The notes: generated by a model not told the origin, from the letters alone. A stretch of DNA of 64,000 nucleotides from Pseudomonadota bacterium (GCA_036339585.1 JAYZAS010000019.1:22217-86216); one strand, 5' to 3'. Shown: positions 35,884-44,882, counted from the stretch's first letter. Made by a program: numbers and translations.

Positions 35884-36534
35884 ATGACCTGCATAGCAGT
35901 AATTCAGCCATATTTCGTGCCTTATGCCGGATATTTCCGGCTCTTTGCAGCCGCCGACAAAGTGGTTTTGTATGATTGTGTTCAATTTCCACGTCGAGGA
36001 CGGGTGCACCGCAATGTACTGCCAGATTCGAACTCAAATCGACAATGGCTGACGCTGCCACTCCAAAAAGCTAACGTAAAGGTAAAAATACGAGACCTTA
36101 GTTTTGCCGAAGATGCAAAAGAAGCAATGATACAACGCACTTCTCGGTTCCCATCCCTGTCGACCGCTCCATGCGAATTAATGTCTCTGATACATCGCCC
36201 GGTAGGAAGTGTCGTAGATTATCTGGAATCTACATTGAAGGTGACTTGTAAACTATTAGGTTTGCCATGCAACACAACACGTTCCTCTTTGCTAGAATTA
36301 CCCCCTCAGCTGAGTGGCACACAGCGGATTATAGCCGTCGCCAATTCATTGGGCGCGGATACATACGTCAATCTCTCCGGTGGACGAAACCTTTACAATA
36401 AATCCACATTCCTAAAACAGGGCATCAAGTTAAAATTTTTAAACGAATGGCAAGGCTCAAAATGGAGCATTTTGCAGCACTTGGCATTAGAAGAAAGAGC
36501 CCTCATAGCGAAAGACATTTGGGCTCAATGCTAG
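35884..36534 (+). CDS. WbqC-family protein
   Basis: The 216 residues match the WbqC-like family found in polysaccharide and flagellin-modification clusters: IAVIQPYFVPYAGYFRLFAA at the start, VLYDCVQFPRRGRVHRNVL, and DTYVNLSGGRNLYNKSTFLK, then LKFLNEWQG. Members are proposed to add groups to amino sugars, often alongside DegT aminotransferases as here; the exact reaction is not established. It is transcribed opposite to the flanking TPR-transferase genes and its stop overlaps the end of the next gene by four bases. Confidence 0.82.
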   Translation: MTCIAVIQPYFVPYAGYFRLFAAADKVVLYDCVQFPRRGRVHRNVLPDSNSNRQWLTLPLQKANVKVKIRDLSFAEDAKEAMIQRTSRFPSLSTAPCELMSLIHRPVGSVVDYLESTLKVTCKLLGLPCNTTRSSLLELPPQLSGTQRIIAVANSLGADTYVNLSGGRNLYNKSTFLKQGIKLKFLNEWQGSKWSILQHLALEERALIAKDIWAQC

Positions 36535-38699
36535 CCCCGCGCTACCCTAAGGATGAATTCACTCAGTGCATTTATGTGACACATGTCACCAAATATGGAG
36601 TCAGAACGTTCTACTACTCGCTCGCGGACATGCCTGTGAAAGTCATAATCCTTCGCAAACCGCACCGCACGGCTGACGTATTCTTCACCGCTATCAACGA
36701 CTGGCTCTCTAATATCCATTAATTGATAGAGTGCCGCGGTATAGCGCCCTCGAAGGAAACGACCCGGCCACGTTAACATTGGTGTTCCAGCGCCAATTGC
36801 CTGCCAACTTGTATTTCCACCACCGAATGGGCGGGTATCAAGAGAAACATCGGATATAGAAAGTACATTCATAAAGTCCATGTGGCTCATCGCCGGTAAA
36901 AATTTAACACGATCTACGACGTCGGGAATACTGCATTCAAAGCGAGCCTGCAGCCTGTCTGAGAGACCAGGGGTAAACCCGGCAGGTATTAGTATATAGC
37001 CTTCTGGGTCTGCTCGAAGGATTTCGCCTAACAAAATATCCATCTCTGGGTGAATTTTAAACAGAGTTTGCGCACAGAAATAAAGCGATCGTTTTTGAGG
37101 CAAGCCAATTTCTGCCCGCGTCTTCAGGTTCTTCGGGAGTTCGGGTCGATCGTAATAGGTTGGAGCACCAGGAAGCCGAACTAAGCATTCTGCATAATGG
37201 TTATCTGCATTATTTGGCTCTTGTAAATCACTGCTCAAATAATAGTCTATGTTGGGCACCCCAACGGTATCTGGGTGTCCACCAAGCACACACTGCACCG
37301 GCGCTAGCCGTGCAAAACTCAGGAAATAGGTCAGCGGTTCCATTCCTATATCGGTATAAATTAAAACATCAAGACCGGTCTTCGCTATTTTTTTACGAGC
37401 TTCCCCTAACCGTGGCGGCAAGACAATAGCTTGATCAACATCGTGTGCAATTGCCGACCAAAGTGGATCCGACCCTTTTGAGAAGGTAAATGCTGTCACA
37501 TGAATGTTCTCCCGCGGCATAAATCGGATTATTCCGTGGAAGCATCGACCCACAGAGTTTAACTGCAACTGGCGCGAGATAAATCCAACGCGTACCCTTG
37601 AATCTTTATAACGCTGTTCACAATGAACCTTTCCCAGACCTGGACAAGCATTAAGATAAAGTTCAGCCAGATGCTTTTGGGTGTTTTTATTATTAGTGTC
37701 GTGATATGAAATTAAAAAATTGCTGGCTCCAACCTCAATATATGGGTCGTCCAGATGGCAATCCAACCTGGCTATGTTCTGAAGACTGTTGTCTAATTCT
37801 ATGCGAGCTGCGTTCATCTCTTCAAGCGAAGACGCCACGACCGGTAGCAACGTTGAGAGACGAAATAGCAACCCATCGTCGTTGCCTAATTCCAGAGCTC
37901 TTCGCCAATTAGCTCGCGCAGCTGTTATATTTCCAACCTTCGCATCCAAATTACCGATATTTTTTAGAATTTGTTTATTACTAGGTTCTAAGCGAACGGC
38001 TTCCTCTAAATTTTCACCCGCTTCAACGAGATTTCCAGTTTCAACCAAGGCAAGTCCTAAATTGTTAAGGGTCTCAGCTGAGCTGGGTGTTAACTTTACC
38101 GCTTGGCGAAGTATTTTCAGGGCTGCTTCCGGCTCACCCTGTTCGAGTAAAATTACACCAAGACTATTTGATGCCCCCGCATGCTTCGGTGCTAGCCTTA
38201 TAACCTCAGAAAACACCCTAGCAGCTGCCTCTACGCGCCCGAGCTCTCGTAGAGCTACCCCCTTGTTGTGAAGCAGATTTGGATTATCGGGAGATAAGGA
38301 AAGTGCTTCTTCATAAGAATCAAGTGCCGCCTGAAATTCCCCGGTCTCTCTATATAAATTTCCCAAGTTAAAATGACCCATCGATTGCTTTGGGTCGAGG
38401 GCAAGGGCTCTCAGGAGATAAACTTTGGCTGCCTCCGTATCCCCCATTTCGCGAGTGACAACACCTAGATTTATCAGGAGTGCGGGGTTTTTCGGGTCTT
38501 CACTTTCAGCCCGTTTGAGCAAATCTAGTGCTGCTGAAGTTTCTCCAGATTTATGAGCTAAGATACCTAGCATCTGCAAGGCACCCGCGTGACGTGGATT
38601 GATAATGATAATTTGCCTGTATATTTCTCCAGCCATATCAGACCTTCCGGCCTCATAATGCCAACGCGCAGAGTTGTAGAGTGTATCTGTCTTAGTCAC
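36531..38699 (-). CDS. TPR protein with GT41 (OGT/SPINDLY-like) domain, paralogue A
   Basis: The 722 residues have about eight TPR units (residues 5-270) then a linker and a C-terminal O-GlcNAc-transferase-like domain: RVGFISRQLQLNSVGRCFHG, LSFARLAPVQCVLGGHPDTV and DTRPFGGGNTSWQAIGAGTP, blocks shared with the neighbouring 702-residue protein. This family O-glycosylates serine/threonine of proteins; beside flagellins it is a candidate flagellin glycosyltransferase. It starts with GTG inside the end of the upstream gene (8-base overlap), indicating translational coupling. GGHP replaces WGHP of the paralogue. Confidence 0.85.
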   Translation of the reverse strand: MTKTDTLYNSARWHYEAGRSDMAGEIYRQIIIINPRHAGALQMLGILAHKSGETSAALDLLKRAESEDPKNPALLINLGVVTREMGDTEAAKVYLLRALALDPKQSMGHFNLGNLYRETGEFQAALDSYEEALSLSPDNPNLLHNKGVALRELGRVEAAARVFSEVIRLAPKHAGASNSLGVILLEQGEPEAALKILRQAVKLTPSSAETLNNLGLALVETGNLVEAGENLEEAVRLEPSNKQILKNIGNLDAKVGNITAARANWRRALELGNDDGLLFRLSTLLPVVASSLEEMNAARIELDNSLQNIARLDCHLDDPYIEVGASNFLISYHDTNNKNTQKHLAELYLNACPGLGKVHCEQRYKDSRVRVGFISRQLQLNSVGRCFHGIIRFMPRENIHVTAFTFSKGSDPLWSAIAHDVDQAIVLPPRLGEARKKIAKTGLDVLIYTDIGMEPLTYFLSFARLAPVQCVLGGHPDTVGVPNIDYYLSSDLQEPNNADNHYAECLVRLPGAPTYYDRPELPKNLKTRAEIGLPQKRSLYFCAQTLFKIHPEMDILLGEILRADPEGYILIPAGFTPGLSDRLQARFECSIPDVVDRVKFLPAMSHMDFMNVLSISDVSLDTRPFGGGNTSWQAIGAGTPMLTWPGRFLRGRYTAALYQLMDIREPVVDSGEEYVSRAVRFAKDYDFHRHVRERVVERSDSIFGDMCHINALSEFILRVARG

Positions 38700-40779
38700 T
38701 GATTGATACCGACCGCAGAAATTTTATTAAATCTTCAATAACGTCCGTATCATTAAAAATTAGTTCCGATCGCTCAAGAATTTTTGACGATATCATTGAG
38801 CGTAATTTCTTATTTTGTCCAAGCTTTAAGGCAATATTGAGATAATCTTCCGGTGAAGCTGCAATACAATCGAATATTCCCATATGCTTATACAAAGCTT
38901 TTGCGCCAAGACCACGAATAAACTCACCGGGTAGAGTTACAACTGGAAGACCAAATCCAAAAGCTTGGTAATTGGTATTTCCTCCCCCAAAGGGCCAAGT
39001 GTCTAAGATAACATCGCCGAGGCTTAGTATGGCTAAAAACCCATCCCAATCTGTTCGTTTCAAAACTATCACTCGGTCGAGTGCATTGCCAAAAATCGGT
39101 CGCCAGCGAGAAATGAGTTTACTGGTCAAGGTTGGCGGATCCCCCTCAAAAATTACAAGTCGACCATTAGTGTCGGCTTTGATGAGCCTCGCAAGCCACT
39201 GATCCATATCCGGATGAATTTTGAACAAGCTCTGAGGGCACATGTATAAAATACGGTTTTCGGGCAAATTAGCATCACGCCGTGTGAGATTATCGGCCGT
39301 TATAGGCCGTTGGTAGCATGTCTGCACACCTCCAAGCCGGATTAATTTCTCAGTGTAATGATCCTGCGCCTTGCAGGGTTCTGCCTTGTCGCTAGATAGA
39401 TAATAATCGACAGTACTGACACCACTTGTGACCGGGTGCCCCCAAAGCATGCATTGGACGGGAGCTAATCGTGCAAAACTGAGGTAGTAGCTAAAAGGGT
39501 CCATGCCAATGTCCGCGTAAATCAAAATATCAAGATGCAATTCGGAGATAACTTTACGAGCGGATATTAAATCGTGCGGCAGTGCAACCGAATGTGAAAC
39601 TCTAAGCTTTAGGCTTTCCCATCCTTTATCTTCTTCATCGGCAAGAGAAACAAGTACCACCTCAATTTCATTGCCTGCCTTATCGACTAATCCTTCAAGT
39701 AGACCCTTTAGAGTATATCCCACTGCGTGACTTTTTAGGTAACGGGAGAAAAATCCAACACGGCGTCTGGAAGAATGCGGCGCAATAGCATCAGAAACAT
39801 AATTCAGTGATGGACATGCTTGACGCCAGAATTCGGATAGCTTTTCCATGAGAGGGCGATCATTGTTTCCATGGTACGCTAAATAGAAATTCATAACCGG
39901 GACGCTTAACGGATCACCGCTGTATTTTAAGCGCTTTGCATGCAGCACGTCGAACCCCTCCTCAAAGCGCTGCCGCCACAGTCCGATATCCTCCGATGAG
40001 GATGGTATTGCTTGCATAAGCCCAGCTCGGGCTATAAAAAAATGCGGCTGCGGCCGCTCGTCTATTAACCGAGCAAGAATATCATCTGCTTCGTCAACCC
40101 TACCTGCGCCAGCCAATGAGAGTGCCCAATTATAGCGTGCGTCTAAAAAACCTGGCCGTGCAGTCAAAGCAGCTTCAAATGCAGTCGCGGCCTCATCGTA
40201 GCGCTTTTGACGTTTTAGCAGGTTACCAAGATTATTATGTGCTTCTGCAATGCTAGAATTAAGTTCTATCGCAGCTCGATAACTTGCCTCGGCCTCCACA
40301 CTACGGCCTAACTTGACCAAAACCTTTCCACGATTTACCAAGATATTAACTGACTGTTCATCTTGGGCAAGACCCTGATTTAGTACAACTAGTGCCTCCT
40401 CACACTGTCCAGACAAGTCCAATAAAACTCCAAAGTTTGAGTATGCATCGACATATTCCGGATCACACTCAATAGCAGTTTGGTAATGCTTCATTCCAGA
40501 ACCGAAGTCTCCCAATGCAACTGCCACAACCCCAGCATGTGTGTGAAACATCGCCTGACCCGGTAAAAGTCTTATGGCCGAAGCAATTTTTTCTGCCGCC
40601 TCTTTCAATCTCCCCTGAGCATGCAATGATAGACCGAAGAGATGCAAAGCATCGGGATCATTCGGAGCTTTTTGGAGCGTCACCTTAAATGCTTTCTCAG
40701 CACCTTTGTGATCTCCCATCTTTTGTAAAGCTAAAGCTTTCTGCAAATAGTCGTCAACCATTACCAAACAGTCTACCAT
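38692..40779 (-). CDS. TPR protein with GT41 (OGT/SPINDLY-like) domain, paralogue B
   Basis: This protein of about 695 residues has roughly six TPR units followed by a catalytic domain with VGFFSRYLKSHAVGYTLKG, LSFARLAPVQCMLWGHPVTS and DTWPFGGGNTNYQAFGFGLP. It is a diverged tandem paralogue of the following gene. The frame opens with TTG at 40800; I use the ATG at 40779 because neither site has a clear ribosome signal and ATG is the commoner codon. The OGT fold and TPR receptor region indicate protein O-glycosylation; flagellin as target is inferred from context. Confidence 0.84.
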   Translation of the reverse strand: MVDCLVMVDDYLQKALALQKMGDHKGAEKAFKVTLQKAPNDPDALHLFGLSLHAQGRLKEAAEKIASAIRLLPGQAMFHTHAGVVAVALGDFGSGMKHYQTAIECDPEYVDAYSNFGVLLDLSGQCEEALVVLNQGLAQDEQSVNILVNRGKVLVKLGRSVEAEASYRAAIELNSSIAEAHNNLGNLLKRQKRYDEAATAFEAALTARPGFLDARYNWALSLAGAGRVDEADDILARLIDERPQPHFFIARAGLMQAIPSSSEDIGLWRQRFEEGFDVLHAKRLKYSGDPLSVPVMNFYLAYHGNNDRPLMEKLSEFWRQACPSLNYVSDAIAPHSSRRRVGFFSRYLKSHAVGYTLKGLLEGLVDKAGNEIEVVLVSLADEEDKGWESLKLRVSHSVALPHDLISARKVISELHLDILIYADIGMDPFSYYLSFARLAPVQCMLWGHPVTSGVSTVDYYLSSDKAEPCKAQDHYTEKLIRLGGVQTCYQRPITADNLTRRDANLPENRILYMCPQSLFKIHPDMDQWLARLIKADTNGRLVIFEGDPPTLTSKLISRWRPIFGNALDRVIVLKRTDWDGFLAILSLGDVILDTWPFGGGNTNYQAFGFGLPVVTLPGEFIRGLGAKALYKHMGIFDCIAASPEDYLNIALKLGQNKKLRSMISSKILERSELIFNDTDVIEDLIKFLRSVSISD

Positions 40780-40845
40780 TGGGATGTTATCTTTTGGCAA
40801 GAAGAGGATTTGCGTAATAATAACCCAATGCTTTAGGTATAAAGA

Positions 40846-41508
40846 ATGAAAAAGCTAATCATCTTTGGAATCGGCCAGATTTCTGAAGTAGCGCACTACT
40901 TCTTTACAGAGGACAGTGAGTACGAGGTTGCAGCGTTTACAGCAAATAGCAATTTCATCGACCGAGACTTACATTTAGGTTTGCCAACAATTCCTTTTGA
41001 AGACATTCATGAGAAATGTCCGCCGGATGAATTTACTATGTTTATCGCGGTGGGGTATGAAAAAATGAACTTGCTACGGCGCAACAAGCTCGAGGCCGCG
41101 CGAACTTTAGGTTATGACATAGCACATTACGTTTCAAGCCGTGCTTTCGTACCAAATAATTTTAAAGCACGGGATAACTTATTCCTACTCGAAAATAATA
41201 ATGTTCAGCCATATGCAATTATCGGAGAGAACGTAACGCTATGGAGCGGCAATCACATCGGTCACCACTCCGTGATAGAGAATGATGTGTTCGTTTCAAG
41301 TCAAGTCGTAATTTCTGGATCTGTAAGGGTAGGTCGGGCGAGTTTTCTCGGAGTAAACTCAACTATAGGCGACAATATTTCGGTAGGTGTTGAAAATATT
41401 ATAGGTGCAGGATCATTAATAATGACAAATACTGACGATAAGGCAATTTTCAAGGCAAACCCAACTTACAAATCTCGAATCACAAGCGACCGCCTGAGAT
41501 CATTCTAA
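40846..41508 (+). CDS. PglD/NeuD-like sugar O- or N-acyltransferase
   Basis: The 220 residues combine an N-terminal nucleotide-sugar-binding Rossmann-like half (KLIIFGIGQISEVAHYFF) with a C-terminal left-handed beta-helix of hexapeptide repeats (about 110-200: NHIGHHSVIENDVFVSSQVV and onward). This is the architecture of PglD and NeuD, which acylate amino sugars. With the DegT aminotransferase it could make an acylamino sugar. It may be leaderless: the -10-like TAGGTA at 40834-40839 is only six bases before the ATG and no ribosome site is seen. Its stop overlaps the next start. Confidence 0.8.
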   Translation: MKKLIIFGIGQISEVAHYFFTEDSEYEVAAFTANSNFIDRDLHLGLPTIPFEDIHEKCPPDEFTMFIAVGYEKMNLLRRNKLEAARTLGYDIAHYVSSRAFVPNNFKARDNLFLLENNNVQPYAIIGENVTLWSGNHIGHHSVIENDVFVSSQVVISGSVRVGRASFLGVNSTIGDNISVGVENIIGAGSLIMTNTDDKAIFKANPTYKSRITSDRLRSF

Positions 41509-42416
41509 TGCTATGGCGTGGCTTGGGACATATTTTTACTGCAAAGGGCCAGCGTTCCTGGATGCAAAGCCACTGCTCAATGCCTTTTGCTGAACCTCTT
41601 ACCGGCACGCGCTGTCGGATTTGGTTTACGGCCAGGAATAAAAATAATCACTCGCACGTGGCGTGGCTTGAAATTGACCTACAAGAGCCCAAAAAAATTC
41701 TGGCACTGTCCCAACGTCCATCACTCGCGCCAGGTTTCCCACGGACATTTGACGAATTTGGAGTAATGAATTCATGGGTTGTCAGGAAAGGCACCGAAAA
41801 TTGGCACTATTACATAGGTTGGAGTGACGGCGGTGCCAAGCCTTTCCATGTAGCGATTGGCCTTGCGGCCCAACGTGGAAATCAACTCCGTCGTCTTTCT
41901 TCATTGCCAGTACTCGACCGGAGTTCGACTGACCCATATTTTGTGTCGACACCTTGCGTCATCAAAATAGGAACCTCATGGCACCTGTGGTATCTTTCTG
42001 GCACCGGATGGTCAACCACTCCGCCCACCAAAGCACGATATAAAATTGCCCATGCTACCAGTGAAGATGGACTAAATTGGACACCGAATACAAACGCCCG
42101 TTTCGAATTTACAAATGAGTATGAAACTGCTTGTGCTCGTCCCTCCGTAATATTTGAGAAGGGAGTATTTCATATGTGGTTCTGTGTTCGGGGCGATACT
42201 TCCCCCTATCGGCTGGCGTATGCAGAATCTTCGGACGGCCAGCGATGGAACCGAAAAGATAAAAATGTTGCATTCCGAAATTCACCTGGAAAATGGGAGA
42301 ATGAGATGCGCGCTTACCCGCACGTGTTTGACCAAGCTGGCCGCCGTTGGATGATAACAGCGGGAAATGGCTTCGGCAGAGGAGGAATGGGATTGGCAAT
42401 TCTCGAGAATTCTTAA
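41508..42416 (+). CDS. Five-bladed beta-propeller, glycosidase-like protein (GH43/GH32 superfamily fold)
   Basis: The 302 residues lack a signal peptide and show repeated blade-like stretches: CRIWFTARNKNNHSHVAWLE, WHYYIGWSDGGAKPFHVAIG, WHLWYLSGTGW, and FHMWFCVRGDTSPYRLAYAE followed by SSDGQRW. This pattern belongs to the arabinanase/levansucrase/invertase superfamily. In glycan-synthesis clusters such cytoplasmic members have unknown roles. It overlaps the acyltransferase stop by one base, so the two are coupled, and its stop overlaps the end of the opposite-strand dioxygenase gene by four bases. I cannot name the substrate. Confidence 0.7.
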   Translation: MLWRGLGHIFTAKGQRSWMQSHCSMPFAEPLTGTRCRIWFTARNKNNHSHVAWLEIDLQEPKKILALSQRPSLAPGFPRTFDEFGVMNSWVVRKGTENWHYYIGWSDGGAKPFHVAIGLAAQRGNQLRRLSSLPVLDRSSTDPYFVSTPCVIKIGTSWHLWYLSGTGWSTTPPTKARYKIAHATSEDGLNWTPNTNARFEFTNEYETACARPSVIFEKGVFHMWFCVRGDTSPYRLAYAESSDGQRWNRKDKNVAFRNSPGKWENEMRAYPHVFDQAGRRWMITAGNGFGRGGMGLAILENS

Positions 42417-43222
42417 TTCTTGTCAAAGAATCGATTCAAAAAATGAACATCCGGGAAATGCTCGTCAATCAGGTCAAATTTTGATTTATAAATGTAGGGA
42501 TTAGGAAATCCTCGCGATATAAAGTTAGGTTCTAGCATATTATTGTATCGAAAGCTGGCCGCCCAACGCACCCCGGCACCCTTAGATCTCCCAGTTCGGT
42601 GAGCAAGGAACATTGAGAACACAACAACGTCTCCGGGATTAGCAATTACCTGTGTATAGGGGAATCCACTGAGCTTCTCATCTGATACCGCATTTCCAAA
42701 CTCGTGCGGCTTGGCCTTCAAAAGCCCCAAACGATGGCTAAAACGTGCAACCTCAAGCGGCCAAAAAGCTCGGCTATGCCGTGTCAATGGCAGCCACAAT
42801 ACCAGACCGTCAAGGCTACCCTGTACGCTCCGCCAATCTTGGTGTGATGGAGTTCCGTGGTAACCTTTGGGCACTGCCAATCCATTACCCACAATGTGAA
42901 CAACAGGACGAGTAGATATAACAGGAGTTGCGAGCCCTAATTCGGAAACGAGGTCAACAATAATCTGACTGCTACCAACGGCATGTAGCTCAGGGTTATG
43001 TTGTGCAAGCTTCGCGGCTGCAAAATAACGCTCCATATCTGCATCAAAAAGACATTGAAGTTTTTGATTATTTTCGGGTTTCAGTCTCAAGTGCGATATT
43101 TGTGCATTAAATGGCTCCTCCAGTTTGGACTGTAGGTGCGAAACTTCCGCCGAAGACAAAACGTTCGGCAAGACTGTTATTCCGGTCGTCCATAAATCCT
43201 TTTTATGTGCGGTAATACTCAA
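42413..43222 (-). CDS. Phytanoyl-CoA dioxygenase (PhyH)-family protein
   Basis: PhyH-type enzymes are Fe(II)/2-oxoglutarate oxygenases. The 269 residues show the iron-binding HxD in GTPSHQDWRSVQG and a distal histidine in VVVFSMFLAHRTGRSKGAG, with a following arginine suitable for 2-oxoglutarate. Hydroxylation of a sugar or its acyl side chain during flagellin modification is a reasonable guess; the substrate is not shown by the sequence. It is divergent from the methyltransferase with a 40-base gap, too short for two ordinary promoters with leaders. Confidence 0.8.
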   Translation of the reverse strand: MSITAHKKDLWTTGITVLPNVLSSAEVSHLQSKLEEPFNAQISHLRLKPENNQKLQCLFDADMERYFAAAKLAQHNPELHAVGSSQIIVDLVSELGLATPVISTRPVVHIVGNGLAVPKGYHGTPSHQDWRSVQGSLDGLVLWLPLTRHSRAFWPLEVARFSHRLGLLKAKPHEFGNAVSDEKLSGFPYTQVIANPGDVVVFSMFLAHRTGRSKGAGVRWAASFRYNNMLEPNFISRGFPNPYIYKSKFDLIDEHFPDVHFLNRFFDKN

Positions 43223-43262
43223 AAGACTTTTCTCTTAACCTTAGACATGCCACCCTGCCCTC

Positions 43263-43904
43263 ATGGATACCAAAAAGGCAAGCCCCCCGTACCAAATAAT
43301 TATTGATCATTACGAAACTTGCTTAGAAAATCATGGAGACAACCATCTTGGTGTTGATTGGCCAGACAAATGTGATGCAGCCACTAGATACCGGGTGATG
43401 CTAGATATTGTCAAAGGATCTGGTAGTGAAACCATAATCGATTTTGGCTGCGGGGCCGGGCATTTACTGGATTATATTCAGTCCCATAATATAAAAAATA
43501 TTGACTACATTGGTCTCGATATATCGCCAAAATTTATCGCCCTATGCAGGAGTAAGTGGCCTAATCATAATTTTATACAACAAGATGTGCTGAAAAAATC
43601 TGACACAATTCCAGAGGCAGACTACATAATTATGAATGGTGTATTTACTGAGAAACGCGCCCTTCCGAATAAGGTTATGTTTTTATACATGCAGAGAGTA
43701 ATCAAGCTTATGTGGTCAAAAACGAGAAAAGGACTGGCCGTCAATGTTATGTCAACCAATGTTGATTGGAAGCGCAAAGATCTGTTCCATTTGTCAAAAA
43801 GAGATTTTTCCAATTTTTTGACTGCAGAAATTTCGGAAAGTTTTTTTTTTCGCGAGGATTACGGACTATATGAGTACACGACATATGTGCATCGAGACGC
43901 TTGA
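43263..43904 (+). CDS. Class I SAM-dependent methyltransferase
   Basis: The 213 residues have the SAM-binding motif I IIDFGCGAGHLLDYI (about 60-74), motif II-like YIGLDISPKFIALC, and a motif IV-like ADYIIMNGVFTEK. The acceptor is unknown. Lying at the end of the modification island it may methylate the flagellin sugar or flagellin itself. A hairpin follows 39 bases after the stop, so it seems to be transcribed alone. Base composition is a little more AT-rich than the flagellar genes. Confidence 0.82.
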   Translation: MDTKKASPPYQIIIDHYETCLENHGDNHLGVDWPDKCDAATRYRVMLDIVKGSGSETIIDFGCGAGHLLDYIQSHNIKNIDYIGLDISPKFIALCRSKWPNHNFIQQDVLKKSDTIPEADYIIMNGVFTEKRALPNKVMFLYMQRVIKLMWSKTRKGLAVNVMSTNVDWKRKDLFHLSKRDFSNFLTAEISESFFFREDYGLYEYTTYVHRDA

Positions 43905-43915
43905 CACCGTCGCTC

Positions 43916-43928
43916 GGCAAACTTTGCC
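43916..43928 (+). promoter_or_regulatory. Operator candidate upstream of flaG
   Basis: GGCAAACTTTGCC is a perfect GGCA-N5-TGCC palindrome centred 128 bases upstream of the flaG -24 element. A one-mismatch copy GGTAAAATATGCC at 43949-43961 (centre 95 bases upstream) overlaps the hairpin. Confidence 0.55.
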
Positions 43929-43942
43929 CGGCAAAACTAGTG

Positions 43943-43982
43943 TTGGTAGGTAAAATATGCCTACCAAAAGTTTAGTTTTTTT
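43943..43982 (+). terminator. Hairpin after the methyltransferase gene
   Basis: TTGGTAGG, a nine-base loop and CCTACCAA form an eight-base-pair stem, followed by AAGTTTAG and a run of seven T. The T tract is displaced from the stem, so termination strength is uncertain; the inner bases also fit the operator pattern. Confidence 0.5.
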
Positions 43983-44048
43983 CATTTCGAGGCCATGAGA
44001 AGCACAAAAGTAAACAAAAACCGGCTCTATTGCAGTTTTTTGGTTTGA

Positions 44049-44064
44049 TGGCACCAGGTTTGCA
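44049..44064 (+). promoter_or_regulatory. Sigma-54 promoter upstream of flaG
   Basis: TGGCACCAGGTTTGCA is a near-perfect -24/-12 element with TGGCAC, TTTGCA and exact spacing. The predicted start is near 44075, 195 bases before flaG. Confidence 0.85.
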
Positions 44065-44269
44065 TCCTAGGGATTGGAAATCATGTGTAGATGCATAGCA
44101 CAGTCTCGCTAAGCCGATCCTGATTTCACGAGCGTTCTCCGCGAAGTGAGAGAAAGTCACGAAACGGAGGGCAAACGCAACCAGATGCGCGAATAGTTTA
44201 TGAAGGAAATAATACCACATTCGCGTTTTTGACCATCATGGGTGGCAGAAGGCCATTCGGGAGGGTAAA

Positions 44270-44704
44270 ATGGAATTTCCGATATCTAATGCACCGTCAC
44301 TTTCTAATCAGACGGGCCAAAGTCAAAATAATTCTTCAATTTCTCAGGTAAGTGTTGGTAGCAATGCATTGCAAGGTGATGCATCTACAACCGTGAACCT
44401 GGTTGCAGATACCGGTGACTCCGGCGGAGAGCAACAACACAACCGACTGGGTGCACAATTCGAGCAAGCTGTAAGTGCACAGGAAACGTTAAACGACATG
44501 CAGCCTAAAGGGCGTCGGGTTGATATCAATTTTAACTCTGAACTTAATAAACTTCTTCTCCAAGTAGTCGATACAAGGACAGATGAAGTCGTCGAAACCA
44601 TTCCGCCAGAAACTCTAGTGCGACATCTTAAAGATCAGGTTGCACCACCTGAGACGCTTGAGGAAACGTTAAATGCCTCTTCAGCTGTTGATAAAGAGGT
44701 TTAA
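44270..44704 (+). CDS. flaG: FlaG-family protein
   Basis: FlaG proteins affect filament length or flagellin export in several bacteria. The 144 residues have a disordered S/T/N/Q-rich N-terminal half and the FlaG core at about 85-125: VDINFNSELNKLLLQVVDTR, then VVETIPPETLVRHL. The match to the V-F-E-L-V-V-D-IPPE pattern is clear. GGGAGGG lies eight bases before the ATG. A long sigma-54-driven leader precedes it. It is followed by a 286-base gap with a separate promoter for fliK. Confidence 0.85.
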   Translation: MEFPISNAPSLSNQTGQSQNNSSISQVSVGSNALQGDASTTVNLVADTGDSGGEQQHNRLGAQFEQAVSAQETLNDMQPKGRRVDINFNSELNKLLLQVVDTRTDEVVETIPPETLVRHLKDQVAPPETLEETLNASSAVDKEV

Positions 44705-44827
44705 CTTAGTCTACGCGCATAAACCACTGTTGGTATTCGAGTAGGACTTATGTGCTCGCGAAGAATTTGTTGAGCACAACTGATGTAGGGAGGGGCAGCA
44801 GAAAACTACGGTACTCTGCCCAATGCA

Positions 44828-44882
44828 GGCAAAATCTGCCTAAACGTGCGTGTATTATTTGCCGCGCGAGTACAAGTTTGCC
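44828..44882 (+). promoter_or_regulatory. Operator candidates upstream of fliK
   Basis: GGCAAAATCTGCC at 44828-44840 is a perfect GGCA-N5-TGCC palindrome centred 106 bases upstream of the fliK -24 element. Half-sites ending TGCC occur at 44851-44863 and 44870-44882; the latter is 42 bases (two 21-base steps) from the perfect site. Confidence 0.55.

Larger units (their letters stand above)
43905..44269. other. Regulatory region and long leader upstream of flaG
   Basis: There is no supported gene of normal size. From left to right it holds a perfect operator candidate (43916-43928), a hairpin (43943-43967), a sigma-54 promoter (44049-44064) and a predicted 195-base leader. The leader contains a 9-codon open frame at 44083-44112 and a stretch (44095-44220) with long open runs but no start or recognisable product. 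Confidence 0.55.

Noticed and set aside
43972..44220. 82-codon minus-strand frame in the flaG leader
   Set aside because: No ribosome site or family likeness; it crosses the sigma-54 promoter and is better explained as leader sequence.
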